Positions 47,169-59,590 are shown, counted from the stretch's first letter. The stretch: 64,000 nt of DNA from Xanthostigma xanthostigma (GCA_963575645.1 OY754470.1:26828501-26892500), one strand, 5' to 3'. The notes: generated from the letters alone by a model not told the origin. Program-made: numbers and translations.

Positions 47169-48188
47169 AATAGTTTTTATTTTTTTCATATTGTTCCACC
47201 ACTTGAAAAAATTCCCAAATATATAAAGAAGTATAAAAGGCATTTTCTGACAAAATTTGGTGACTGACACATTTCAAAAACGTGGTCAAAAAAATGATTT
47301 TAAATTTATTTCTTTCATAACAATTTTATTTTTAGCCTTGAATAACTTTTGACAGAGTAAATTTATCTAAAAATCATAAAACACCTTTTTTGTAGAGCAT
47401 TCAATTCCTTATACAAAAATATTGCTGTACCTTCATTTATTAAAAATTAAAGTGAACAAATCCCATGTTATTCAAATGGAAAATGTGTCGTCTTTATGGC
47501 ACGGTTTAATATTAAGGGTTGTTTTCGTCTGGTATTTTTTTTTTTTTAGAGCATAAGCTAAAAATTTAGGGGTACCGCAAAGCAAAAAATCAACTTAGTA
47601 AGTAACGGACACCCTACCGAGCATCCATATTACAAACGTGTCATATTCTCCCATTATTTTCGGTCTACTGTATATTATGTGTAAACAGAAAATCCGTTAA
47701 GACACGCTCAGGCCAGGACTTAGTCTCTGCATTTGTAATTCAAATGTATGCAGATAGATGAACTGTGTATTAAAGATAGAGAAAGAAATATCACTTGCCG
47801 CGCGTGCAGGAATGAGACGGCTAGATTCGAGGCGACAATTTTTATACTCGATGATCTCAAGCGCTGCTCGCGCGCCCGATAGCAAGGTAGAAAGGGAGAG
47901 AATATTATCTTTACGCTACATTAGATTCCTCGAGCACATTACAATATGTAAAGTTGATGTTTACATATAACTCCAACCAGCTATTAGCGCCTTTAGTTTA
48001 CGGCAATCTTACCAGCTCATAACGACGCTTCTGAAACGCTTGAAGATGACGAAGACTGACGTTCAACAGTTGATAAAACTCTTGAATGTTACTAGTAAGT
48101 AAATTAAATCATTCACGGACTTAAACAAGGCCTGAAATAAAAATTATTTTGGAAATGATTTTTTTTAATTGGTCTTCCACTATATAAC

Positions 48189-48891
48189 GGGTGGTTTAAT
48201 TTTAAGGGCCGATGTTGATTTTGAATAAAACACAAATTATTTAGGAAATTATTGTCATTTCTTTTTATTATGATAATATGGTATGGTTCAATTATGTATG
48301 GAACAAAATATCGGCCAAATGGCCGCCGCGACCTCGGCGGCACACCTCCATCCGATGGTCCAAATTTTCGATGACGCTGAGGCATAATTGAGGTTCTATG
48401 CCGTTAATGTGCCGAATTATTTCATCCTTTAGCTCTTGAATTGTTGCTGGCTTATCGACGTACACCTGTTCTTTCAAATAACCCCAAAGAAAGAAGTCCA
48501 ACAGTGTCAAATCACATGATCTTGGCGGCCAATTGACATCGCCACCACGTGAGATATTTTCTGCAGTACGAGCTGTACGAGCATGCACTGGTGTTTTCAC
48601 GTCTCCTACAGACCCGGTTTGCTCAAATTTTTGCACGATTTTTCCGATTGTACGCACATTTGGACGATTAAATTGACCGAAAAAATCACGAAGTGCACGA
48701 TATGCATTTTGATTTGAACGCCCATTTTCATAATAAGCCTGAATAACTTTAACGCGTTGCTCGATTGTGTATCTTTCCATGGTTCAAATTGAGTTAGTCT
48801 GAAATTGAGAAATGTCAAATGAAATGCAGAAAAAAACTTGACGTTTAGGTGCGGTTCACATTCAACATCGGCCCTTAAAATTTAACCACCC
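48189..48891 (-). mobile_element. Deleted mariner-type transposon in satellite DNA
   Basis: The termini GGGTGGTTTAATTTTAAGGG and complement GGGTGGTTAAATTTTAAGGG continue into CCGATGTTGA on both sides. TATAAC flanks both ends (48183-48188, 48892-48897). The element carries a fused transposase remnant and has split a 162-bp satellite. Confidence 0.88.
48292..48780 (-). pseudogene. Internally deleted mariner/IS630-type transposase
   Basis: This 162-residue open frame has a complete start (MERYTIEQRVKVIQAYYENG) with the N-terminal helix-turn-helix region (DUF4817-like, residues 1-60). It jumps near residue 77 to the end of the DDE domain: NWPPRSCDLTLLDFFLWGYL, then HINGIEPQLCLSVIEN and a basic tail. 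Usual length is about 340-350. The first two catalytic aspartates are deleted, so it is not active as a transposase, but the DNA-binding region could still bind TIRs if expressed. The frame is free of stops. Confidence 0.88.
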
Positions 48892-49290
48892 TATAACCGT
48901 CCATTCCACCATGAAATCAAAAATGATTTTAAATATCATTTGTTGATAGTATATTTTTACGTTTAATCCAGATGTACATTTTATAAAAAATATTTTGGAA
49001 TGTTTTTTTTTTAATCGCCAGCTATACCCGTTCTTCCACCATATATGACCGTCCCTCCCACCATGAACTCAAAAATGATTTTTAACAATTTTATGTATCA
49101 TTTTTGAGAGTACATTTTTACGTTCAATTAAGGGATACATTTAAAAAAATATATTTTGGAATGTTTTTTTTTTAAATCGCCAACTATACCCGTTCTTCCA
49201 CCATATATGACCGCCACTCCCACCATGAACTAAAACATTATTTTTAAAATCTTCTTTTATATCATTTTTTGACAGAATATTATTACGTTT
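48892..49290. repeat. 162-bp satellite-like tandem repeat
   Basis: Unit starts TATATGACCGTCCCTCCCAC and includes TTTTGGAATGTTTTTTTTT and CCCGTTCTTCCACCA. Two full units and one partial lie right of the mariner element, and a partial (48128-48182) lies to its left. Confidence 0.85.
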
Positions 49291-49726
49291 ATTTTTAATT
49301 AATTAATGCATTAATTTAAGAACATTTTTAATTATTCAATAAAAAATAAGATCAGCAATCCCTTGGCTGCTAATCCGTTGTAAAATCATAAATCAATTAA
49401 TGAAGTTCATGCTCATTATACAGACTGCAAATATAATAGCAATACAATTATTATTTTATTTATAAAATTGAACGAGACTTTCAACTTACGGTAAAACACA
49501 TAAGAAATTACAGGAATTTGGATGAGTTTGTCTAAAAACTGAACAAAAAAATATTATTTGGAACGAAATAAAACCAACGTATTATTTACAGGTTATTTGT
49601 TTTTTAATGTGGTTTAAGGCGTGTCTAAAGTTACATTTAAAAAAGTAATTTGACTTCTATTTCTTGTAATTGAAAGGACAAAAATAATGGCGGCCAATAT
49701 TTTAGATTCAACTTGGTTTATATAAT

Positions 49727-50395
49727 TTTTGACGTGATAACGTCTTATAAATTGATGAATCACCAATCTTATAAATTGATAAAACACCGGCTGCATGCAC
49801 GAAAAAGTGTAAACTTCCTAAATCCTAACGTTCCTAACGTTCGTAACGCGTAACGTTCCGCCTGACCCTGTGCGTGCTTTTTGCAAATTTCTCGCTCAAT
49901 TTAAATCAGATCGGTTTGAAACCAGTCTTAAACGAAAGAGGAGAACATTTTACATAGATTTCGTATAACAGAATTTTCCTAAACAGTTTTTTTATACAAA
50001 TTTATATAGAAAAATAGCTGTATAAATGCAATGTTGTCTAATGCATGGCGCGACGCGGTCGGTCGTCTTTGTTTGCCGTACACGGAAATTAGAAGATAAC
50101 GTATGTCTTGTCTTAACATGAAAACGGCTGCATTTCTAATGTTTAATTCAATTTTTTGACATTAGTATTTTGTGAAATGCAACGCCTTCTAAGTTAAGTA
50201 TTGGAATAACTAATTATTATTAGAACATAATACTTTGACAGTTGCAAACGTCACTTTTGACATTTCTTATCATTCCGACACCAAGGATAAGCGGATTGAA
50301 ACCAAATTTTGGGAGGTTTAGGTTATGTATTACGGAATACGTTATCACGTAAAACTATCGTCCGTAAACCGACTTTACAGACAACCAATTTTTTT
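49727..50395 (-). mobile_element. Family V element, copy 2
   Basis: Reverse-complement homologue of 18098-19125: TTTTTGACGTGATAACGTC at one end and GTAAACCGACTTTACAGACA at the other. It lacks the 340-bp internal segment and most of the minisatellite. Confidence 0.8.
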
Positions 50396-50726
50396 TTAAA
50401 TAAAAAATATATACTCGAAGATATAAAAGCAGTTATTCTTCTGCACATAAGTAAGTATTTAAATGTTAAAAATGTCACAATATACTTTCTAAAAATTAAT
50501 AGTTTTCCTTTAAAAATATTTTTCGATTATATTTTTCCATTATAATGCTATTATTGCTTGAGAACATTATATAGCTCAAATCTTTCATTAACGTCTGAAT
50601 AGAACACTTCAAAAACTTGTTTGTTATTAATTTTTCATTAATTCTTTTGATTTTTTCAAAAATATTCAATCATCGTGCATTCTGTATTAAATATTAAATA
50701 ACTAATACTAATATTTTTTATATTTT

Positions 50727-50860
50727 TTAGATTTTTCTGAAGAAGATCCAAATCCGGATCGAAACGTCATCTTGTGTTATATTGATTTGTTATTTTTTTA
50801 TTTATTTTTTGCTAATATATTGGTCTGAGAAAAATTGGTCGACAATTTTATTTATTTGAA
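50727..50860 (+). mobile_element. Fragment of hammerhead-bearing repeat
   Basis: Half of the family at 24363: TTTTCTGAAGAAGATCC, AAATCCGGATCGAAACGTC and then GCTAATATATTGG ... GACAATTTTATTTATT. Stem II (GATCC/GGATC) is intact, while the core reads CTGAAGA in place of CTGATGA. Confidence 0.7.
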
Positions 50861-51278
50861 CATTTTATAGCGTTTTTTATGTTTTTTTAAAGGACCAGAA
50901 GTCCAATAATTGATTTAGTTTTGAATACACAGAAAAAAGATGTTCTTCTTTATTTATCAATAACTGAATGTTAATAAACATTACATAAAATTTCAAGGGT
51001 TTTAAAAATAGTCGAGCGTACAGTAAAGCTGTTTATTGTATTGACGTATTCTAAAGCTGTTTTCAGTATTACAGAATAAAAATGTCTATTTATCTATATC
51101 ATGGTGTTGTAATATCTCCTCTATTACAAGCTCGCAATTATCAGGTTTTAATCCGATAGTTGGTAACAGTGTCAATTGAATTTTCGGTGTAACATCCAAA
51201 ATAATAATAATTTGAAAATATTAATTAGTGCTAGGTCCAAATACCTTTAGTTGTTGTTGGCTTTGAAAATACAGATAA

Positions 51279-51500
51279 CTAGCGGCCGGGTCCGACTTCG
51301 CAAAAATTTGTAGATTGTCACCGTTACGTTACAAAATTGTTTTCCAGGAAAAGCGAGATAATATATAACCTATGTCCATCCTGAAGATCTCCATTTTAAA
51401 TATAGGTGGAGACATTTTTGAAATCGGAAGAGTAGTTTCGGAGATTATCTCCTACATCCAAACTGACAAACTTTACCTCTTTATTATAATATTAGTATAA
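51279..51500 (-). mobile_element. Non-autonomous Helitron
   Basis: On the minus strand it starts near TTATACTAATATTATAAT and ends CGGACCCGGCCGCTAGTT. It is full-length homologous with 20266-20500. Confidence 0.65.
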
Positions 51501-51850
51501 AATATGAATAAATAACAATGGACACTTCCAATATTGATAAAACATTTATATATGTATTGAAATTGTTTGCGATTTCAGAAGCGTTGTAATTTAGAGATGG
51601 TGTGTGCATATTATCCCCGAGGAAGGCTTTCAACAGGCCATTATGATTGGCGCACTGTTTAGCGACAGCCCACAACATCCCGTGTTTGTTTAATGGGAAC
51701 ACAGCTGAGGGAAGCGCAGGCGAGAAACAAAAACCAAAGATCACATCACTGTATAATATTGTGTTTGGTATGCATGTGCCTGTGTTAATAGAGTCAAATC
51801 CGCACAACTTCGGGTGAGCTCAAACATAGCCGCGCAGAATTAGCAAATCG
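51484..51850. other. Unassigned, less AT-rich segment
   Basis: A 107-residue minus-strand frame begins MCGFDSINTGTCIPN; no known domain. On the plus strand AATTTCAG-like text precedes a frame with PRGRLSTGHYDWRTV that soon stops. It could be a decayed exon, but I cannot support a gene. Confidence 0.2.
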
Positions 51851-51856
51851 GTCACA

Positions 51857-53117
51857 TGCAATTGCGAACGTCGATTTTAAATTTTTTTTTGTTATATAAT
51901 ACGAATATAAGTAACATATTAAGTTTAAACGCCAATCGGAGCACCACACGATGGTTAAAAAAAATGGCAAAAATCGTCCATATCACTTTTTGGCGATTTA
52001 CGGGAAAACTATGCATTTGACAAATTAAGTGTAGGGAAATAAAAAATGCGCAATAAAAAGACGAATCGAATGAGTTTTTGTGAGCTCCGATCGGTCCAGT
52101 AGTTTTTTAGTAAATTGCAAAAAACCGCTTTTTAGGGCCATTTTTTCGAAATTCCATAACTTCCGTTCTATTAAATTTGAAGACTTGAAACTTTAATAGA
52201 ATATGTGTTTTATAAGCTTCAATATGCATACAAAATTTCAGCAAGATCGATGTTATACTTTTTGAGAAACTTTGAAAAAACCGAAAAAAGGCCCTTCCCA
52301 AAAGGGTCCCTGAAAAAGTTTTGGGCCAGCGTAGACCAATTTTTCAAACGTGCTTTTGTTCATCGAGAGTTGCTCTACAACATCCTGCAATGCCGTACCA
52401 TTACACCTAGCGAAAGTGCGAAAAAAATTTCAAAAATAATGTCTAATTAATGCTGTTATTTGTAAATTGTACGTAAATATATAATGATATCATTATTATT
52501 ATTGCCATTTTCGCTTTAAAACGCAAGCTCCCTTTTTTAAAATCAATTTTTTTCGCACTTTCGCTAGGTTTAATGGTACGGCATTGCAGGATGTTGTAGA
52601 GCAACTATCGATGAACAAAAGCACGTTTGAAAAATTGGTCTACGCTGGCCCAAAACTTTTTCAGGGACCCTTTTCGGAAGGGCTTTTTTTCGGTTTTTTC
52701 AAAGTTTCTCAAAAAGTATAACATCGATCTTGCTGAAATTTTGTATGCATATTGAAGCTTATAAAACACATATTCTATTAAAGTTTCAAGTCTTCATATT
52801 TAATAGAACGGAAGTTATGAAATTTCGAAAAAATGGCCCAAAAAAGCGGTTTTTTGCAATTTACTAAAAAACTACTGGACCGATCGGAGCTCACAAAAAC
52901 TCATTTGATTCGTCTTTTTATTGCGCATTTTTTATTTCCCTACACTTAATTTGTCAAATGCATAGTTTTCCCGTAAATCGCCAAAAAGTGATATGGACGA
53001 TTTTTGCCATTTTTTTTAACCATCGTGCGGTGCTCCGATTGGCGTTTAAACTTAATATGTTACTTATATTCGTATTATCTAACAAAAAAAAATTTAAAAT
53101 CGACGTTCGCAATTGCA
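51857..53117. repeat. Giant palindrome, 574-bp arms
   Basis: Left arm 51857-52430 and right arm 52544-53117 are near-perfect complements, from TGCAATTGCGAACG inward through CCAGTAGTTTTTTAG and GGGCCAGCGTAGACC to GCGAAAGTGCG. The loop is 113 bp. Frames in it (52107-52450, 52958-53143) mirror each other. No target duplication was seen. Confidence 0.9.
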
Positions 53118-53644
53118 CGTTTTTTAGGACACGAATCAGCTAATTCTACCCGACTAACACTTTCAACCATGAAGTAGGTCGTACCGTTTTGTAACAAATG
53201 TAGTCGGGTAAGATCTTTTCGACATAAAATTGAAAAACATTTTTTAATAGGGAAAAAAGTGAACCTCCTTGAAAACGGGTTAATATACCTAAGTACCTAC
53301 TTAAAACGTGATAGTAATTCAATAAGCGCCGCCATCAAAACTCTGTTGTTTTACGATTTATATTATTGAAGGAGGCTAATTTTTTTTAAAGTTTTAAAAA
53401 GTTTTTTTTGTTTTACTTGTGGTAGCTTTACAATATGTAGTTTGGACATAACTACTATTTTAATATAATAATAACACTAAACTAAAAAAAAACTACTAAA
53501 TCGATTTAACTAAAATTTATGTGAGACTATCCTATAAAATAGAAAAAGAGATCAAATTTTATTCACAAAAACTGGAGATATGAGGCGACAAATATAAAAA
53601 AGGTGCTTTTTTGCCAGTTAAAAACGATTGAATCGATTTTTATA

Positions 53645-54210
53645 AAAATATAGTTTAAAAAAAACTAAAAAACACGCTTTATATCGAACTAAATAGTAAA
53701 AAATAATTTTATTAAAATTAGCTTAAAACAATAATTAATAAAAAATACAAGTATTATTGTGAAAAAAGCGTGGGGCGCTTTGTTCCACATTTTCGTACAT
53801 CGAGCGCCCCACGCTTTTTTCACAATAATACTTGTATTTTTTATTCATTATTGTTTTAAGCTTATTTAAAATAAAATTATTTTTTACTTTTTTGTTCGAT
53901 ATAAAGCGTGTTTTTTAGTTTTCTTGAACTATATTTATTTTCCACTTTTTAGTTCGATTTATTGTCAAAAATTTGCCGAAAAAAAAACAATTTTTTTTTT
54001 CGGCGTGGACGGGATTAGAACCCACGACCCGTGATTCCGAGAGTTGACGTCAGCGAAGACCCGTGCCTTAGACCGCATGGCTAACCAGTGTACTTACAGT
54101 GCTGGCATATTACACCACTATATAAACCACTTGCTGTAGTCCAAACGAGTTTACAAACATACATACTTACATACATACAAACAAACTTACAAATGAAACT
54201 AATATAAAGC
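53645..54210. mobile_element. Family X-related element, copy C, with SINE
   Basis: A hairpin of about 135-bp arms (53645-53936) uses the family X arm text (CACGCTTTATATCGAAC, GCGTGGGGCGCTTTG) with different inner arms (ACAATAATACTTG). The end AACTAATATAAAGCGTG matches family X. A tRNA-like unit replaces the 150-bp direct repeats. Confidence 0.7.
53998..54095 (-). mobile_element. tRNA(Leu/Ser)-like SINE head
   Basis: The minus strand holds A box TTAGCCATGCGGTCTAAGG and B box GGGTTCTAATCCC, with a long variable region between, as in class II tRNAs. The acceptor stem is not intact, so I read it as SINE-like rather than a working tRNA. Confidence 0.6.
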
Positions 54211-54214
54211 GTGT

Positions 54215-55320
54215 AAAAAAATATATAAAAGTACCAATCCGGAAACATTTTGAACAAAATGGCGTCGAAATTTTTGAAATTAGTTAACCCCTTGCAAAGA
54301 TATGGCTGAACATACAAAAAATATACGCGTCGGTAATTTAACCTCCTCTTTTTTGAAGTCAATCAAAAAACATGTTCTTTATAAAATTATATTGATAGAA
54401 TCGAAAGGTCATCAATGCATTACAGAAAATCGTTTCACATAAAATGCTTACGAACCTCTCTAGAGCGCCCGATCTATGTTGCATTTCAACTTTCACGGTA
54501 TTTCAATGGCCCTATCCCCAAATTTCATTTAGGACTTGATAATGTATGGTTTTTATTTATTTTTGACAGACGTATTAATTTAATTTTGCGCACCATTGAC
54601 TCGGTCTATTGACTATAGACATTCGTAGGTAGTTACAAGAGTATGAATGCGATATTTTAAAATGTGATATAAAAAATAATATTTGATATTTTTACTGTAA
54701 AAATACGTAGAGCAGTTTGAAAAACAGAAAACACTTAAAACGAAATGGTAGATACTTAATGCTCTTTATGGTATGGGGATATATAGTTTCATTTTATTTC
54801 ATTACCAACTTTTGTTATATGCATTACATAAAAATATTTGTAAGAATATCATTTTTATTACCCGGCATTTGTGACTTTAAAAGACATTTTAGCATATTTT
54901 CTTATAAAGACTACACATTTTACTAAAGCTTTTAATTTTATTCCTTTTTTATTTTTATGTCTTTGCATCATAATTATATTTTTCCGACAAATGCTCCCTA
55001 AACATTTTTGAATTTATTTCATCGGTATTCATTTCATAAAAATATCTTCGATATTCACTTATAAAATATCAAAAGGCAAAAATATTTATTTTTTTCAAAT
55101 TATTTACTGTTCGAGAAATGCAGTAAAATGTAGGTAACAGGTAAATAACATTTTCAGAATGAACAAACACATCTTTTAAATAAAATATCTATTACCTAAC
55201 TAACAATTATTATTAAAGATAAGTCCTTTGAAAAATATTTTTTACAAAATTACGGTGTTTTGTGAAAAAATTGTTTCAATAACATATAATTTCCCCAAAA
55301 CTATATTAGTCTAGAAGCAA
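54215..55320. other. No supported gene
   Basis: Apart from the short dispersed repeat at 54410-54490, I see only chance frames in AT-rich DNA. Confidence 0.45.
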
Positions 55321-55324
55321 ACAA

Positions 55325-55467
55325 AAACAGCCGTTTTGGTACCAAGTAGCGGCATCTGATAGAATTTGCTCAAAGCTATTAGTTCAGACGCCAGGCCGCA
55401 AACGAAATACATTTTTCAGAATTATATCTATCGCACCCGAGTGAAACCGGTACGGACCGCTAGTTGT
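55325..55467 (+). mobile_element. Helitron 3'-end fragment
   Basis: Ends CGCACCCGAGTGAAACCGGT and ACGGACCGCTAGTTGTTAAT, like 16190-16378. Confidence 0.5.
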
Positions 55468-55946
55468 TAATAATAATCAGTCTATTTTCTCGTCAAATAG
55501 AAATTAAAGTTTATCGATATAATTTAAAACTTTAAATAGCCTCAAATCTTTCGTTTTATTAATTCATTATTTTATTTCATATTTATATTCCTGCCATATT
55601 GCATCAAATACCTCATGTCATAGAGTTTACGTCATATTAGTAGTAGGTACAATAAATTTTAATCACTCAGTTCATTTAATCCAGTTTCTCCAGCCGTCGA
55701 ACTAAACTTATTCCCGAACATATTATGTTTTACTACACTTATATAAATTTGCTGGTCTCCAAGAGATGAGACTATTTTTACAAATATGATTTTACCTCAG
55801 TGAATATCTAAATTTCAGTGGTCTCGCCGTTCCCGACATTCGTGTACAGTAGTACCTATAGGTACTTACTGTTAATAAGTCGTTTTTGACTTGGGGAGAA
55901 GCTGTTAAATGCCTGACGAAATCGTTTACGGAAGTGCATCATCGGA

Positions 55947-56043
55947 GTTGAGAGGGAGATATAAGTTAGTGAGTGCGACAAAGACAGAGAATTAAGTTGA
56001 GAGGGAGATATAAGTTAGTGAGTGCAACAAAGACGGAGCATTA
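55947..56043. repeat. 49-bp tandem duplication
   Basis: Two copies of GTTGAGAGGGAGATATAAGT followed by TAGTGAGTGCRACAAAGAC, differing at few sites. Confidence 0.9.
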
Positions 56044-56049
56044 ATACAA

Positions 56050-57950
56050 CTATTTGACGTTTAAAATGAAAACAAGTGCTTTTTTGTATCAAAAATACAT
56101 TATATCGAATTTTGCTGCATTTTGTAACGGGAAATAATGTAGGTTTATTAATAAATCTTTTTAAATGTACCTATTATAAATTATGGTAATAAATATATAT
56201 ACATATTTTGCCTATTAATTAATCAAAAATTATATTTTGTAGATATGTGCTACAGAGTGAGATTATATTGTGTTCGATAAACTTTGAGACGAACCGACTG
56301 CATATTATTGTTCGTTTATGAATTTAATTTACGCATTATTTTTAATAAATATATATTTAAATTAATTATGGCAGGAAGAAGTTTTACTTCAGTAGTGTGG
56401 TCTAAAGCACACTCACTTTTTTTTTAATATAGTTTACATTAAGAGCCTATGCAAAAAGTAAACGTTTATAAAGTGAGCCAAAAATATATACCAGAAAGTA
56501 AATAAATATTATAAGAAATTTTCAACATAAGCAAATTTGGCTTGCAACCACAGAAATATTCTTAAGCGTTGAAAATGTTAATGTTTACTTAAAATCTCTT
56601 TGTTCTTCGAAAAATTTATTCGTGGTGTCACGTCAAATTTCGGCAAAGCTGCGCGGCGGTTTGACAGTAAGGCGAAAGCCTAGGACGGTGGAAAGCTCGG
56701 GGAGGGGCGGTCGATTAATAACAACACGTGAGCAACATTATTAATGATGGAACATTTTCAATTAATGTTTTAAATTAAAATCATAACTTGCCAGCCAGTA
56801 GAACTTCACACGCAGGTTTATACTTTGTACAGTTCAACAGGTTTAATGGTGATGGTATCTGGTTAATTTATTTCTTCACTAACTATATATAATTATGGAA
56901 TATAAAACCAGACAATCATTATCGTAATTCACACACTAAAGGTTTGGTACATAATTTCCAAAAAAAATACACAATAACGAATAAAAATAATTAATCCTCT
57001 GAAAAACACATTTAAAAAAATAAAAGGTCATTCCTTTATGATAATCTTTACCAGTCTATTTAAAATCACGATATATTTCAAAATTTTAAACCCGGATTTG
57101 TAGATTTATATAAAATGTTTAATTAGATAAGGATTTATATAATAGGTCGGTCAAAATAGCTTCCCAAGTGTGGCTAAGCAAGTAAGCCATAATTAATTAA
57201 ACCACAGCGAGTTTGTTGCGAGTAATTTTTTAATTTGTGATATCTTCATATGCTATCGTGTAAAAGTCAATTTTGATCAAAATTAAATGTCAAACGTAAC
57301 TAATAAGGATTAATACCATGCCGGTCAAAATAGCTTCACAAATAACTCATTATTTTTGAAAGATAAAAATAGTCACTGTGGGCCATCTTTGGAAGATAGA
57401 TATATACTATCGCGGACTTTCCTGTGAGCCTTCTTAAGATCTATAATTCTGTAGTTCTTTAGGTGTTCAATGTATATTTCTTATGATCTAGTCAGCGCAA
57501 GCCATGTAAGTGCCTTAAAACCGTCTTTTTACTAGTTGATTACATAACGTCAAGATTTCTCTAATATCTTTAAATTTTATATGAATGTATTGTACACGCA
57601 AACCTTCCGGAAGAAATTTACAAAATTATGGTTAAAATTGCAGCAAAATCTATTGTATCGCTTAGAAGAACTAAACGAACAGACACACGCAGATATAGCG
57701 ACTTTGTTTTATACTATTCAGAGATTTGTGTACGTTAGCTACGTTTTCTAGTTTTCTAGCATTTTCCAGTTTCAAATGAAATTAAATTAGCTTTGAAAAT
57801 GATTACAAACGTGTATCGCTGTTTTTGAAAACGTGGCAGTATAGCTTCTGTAAACTGACAGTTGATAAGCCTACGCGTTCAACAGCCCTGCCGATAACAG
57901 CTGCCTTCTTTCACCGTCGTAAATAATGCTCTAGTGTACAAACTCCAAGC
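56050..57950. other. No supported gene
   Basis: AT-rich; a short direct repeat (CCGGTCAAAATAGCTTC at about 57148 and 57324) is the only structure noted. Confidence 0.4.
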
Positions 57951-58395
57951 GGCTCCTCGACTCCCACAATGGGGTCTCTCACAACAATAGCTACGCACCG
58001 TAAGTAATGTTACCTATATAATATGTATGTGCTTACATACACAACAGTAAAAGTGAACCACACTTTCGTTTTAAAAGGAAATTACGATTAAATCATTCAA
58101 AACCAGTTCGATATTTCTACGCTATAAACCATTCGCGACCCTCAAGGAAGTGTCGCTGGCGTATCAGACGGGTCGCGAGAAATAAAAATTATGTTTGTCT
58201 ACTTTTTTGCCATAGATGCAAAAAATGTAGATATAAAAAAGTAGATTAAAAAGTGAAAAGGAATTAAGTTTCGGCAGTGAATCCTGTTGGAATTTGGAAA
58301 GTGATTTTTTCTTATATAGCATTGTAACTGTAACGACGCGATGATTGTTTATTTCATACAACAACAATAGCAACATTGTGCTATAAATACAATAC

Positions 58396-59059
58396 TAGTT
58401 TTTACCCACGACTTCGTCCGCGTGGAATCAGTGTGTGCAATTGACATAATTGACTAAAAAAATCATAAATTCAAGCAGACTGTAATTTAAGACGGCCTTA
58501 TTATAAACAATGGTTTTGTTTTATCATCTTGTGCAAAAACATAAATATTTTGTGGATTCGATACACGTGAGTCAGCCACATACGCAGTTGGCTGAGCAAA
58601 AAACATGTTTTTTTAAAGTGTTCGTTCCTAGGTTTTGTTTATAGTTAGTCCGAGAGCAGTTTTAAATGGAAATTGTAATTTTTTAAATTGAAAATGCAAA
58701 TCCGTTGGTACAATTAGTATTCGTGGTATTAAAGCTCTGTCCCCTTCAGATTTGCCACCAATTATAATAGTTCTTACAAATTTTCGATCCAGATAAGAAA
58801 CTTGTAAACGTGTAACATTACACAATTTGGGCGAATCAAGATTTCGCATTAAAAGTACCGAAACACCCACTTTTAACCTTAATTTATGAGAAGGTATTTA
58901 ATCTCCTTAAGAGCTAATTTTTAAAATAAAAGTAGTCTATGTCCTTCCCCAGAGTTTAAACTATCTCCATATTAAATTTCATCATAATCGGCTCAGCGGT
59001 TTGCCGTGAAAGCGTAACATACAGACAAAGCAACTTTCGCATTTATATTATTAGTATGG
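58396..59059 (-). mobile_element. Deleted Helitron with helicase remnant
   Basis: On the minus strand it starts near TCCATACTAATAATATAAAT and ends GACGAAGTCGTGGGTAAAAA then CTAGT. Between them is the end of a Helitron Rep/helicase frame. The rest of the Rep/helicase gene is deleted. Same 5'-end family as 590-935. Confidence 0.82.
58500..58870 (-). pseudogene. Helitron helicase C-terminal remnant
   Basis: The frame from 58870 down reads LLMRNLDSPKLCNVTRLQV, then IIIGGKSEGDRALIPRI and KLQFPFKTALGLTINKT, which are the PIF1-type helicase motifs V-VI region of Helitrons. It stops at 58628, and the next motif continues in another frame (VADSRVSNPQNIYVFAQDD, about 58520-58580). The usual GQ-x-YVALSRV motif is damaged to YVADSRV. 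Non-functional. Confidence 0.85.
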
Positions 59060-59367
59060 ATTAATCACTAGTGTACCTATAGGTAATAAAAATATTAACG
59101 TTTGTACAATTAATCAATACAAACAACAGGTATATAAGATAACTGATAATTTATATGTTGCTGAAATATTGTTTGTTCGTGACAAACAGGAAATCAATAT
59201 AACTCCGCGCTACTAATTTGAAATATGCCAGAATATACGCATATATCATTCGCGAGAGCTGTCACTGAATTACAATACATTTTCGGTTTGTACATCTCAC
59301 TTAAAGCTAAAATGTCAGTCGTTACAATATTTGTGTGTACTTCAAAAGTAGAGTAATTTGAAGAGCA

Positions 59368-59590
59368 GTACCGAGCGGTATAGCGTAGTGGTGAGAGCAC
59401 TAGACTCCCGTTTGGAAGGAACTGGGTTCGAATCTCGGCGGGTGAAAATGTGGCTGGGACTTTTTCCTACTGTCTCTCGCCGAGAAACTGTAACTTCTGT
59501 ACCGGTCATCTCGTTGAGGTTTTCGATGGTTTTCCTATATCGAGATGGCTTCTTATACAAGGCTACGAGATTTCGTGTTGGCAAGTTATG
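59368..59590 (+). mobile_element. tRNA-derived SINE, copy 2
   Basis: A box TAGCGTAGTGGTGAGAGC and B box GGGTTCGAATCTC are well kept. The body (CATCTCGTTGAGGTTTTCGA, ATATCGAGATGGCTTC) matches 8105-8385. Frames on both strands here are shadows. Confidence 0.85.

Noticed and set aside
52107..53143. Protein frames in the giant palindrome
   Set aside because: Same reason: each frame has its counterpart in the other arm and none has a domain.
53998..54095. Functional tRNA-Leu or tRNA-Ser
   Set aside because: Box elements and a long variable region are seen, but the acceptor stem is not complementary and it lies in a repeat.
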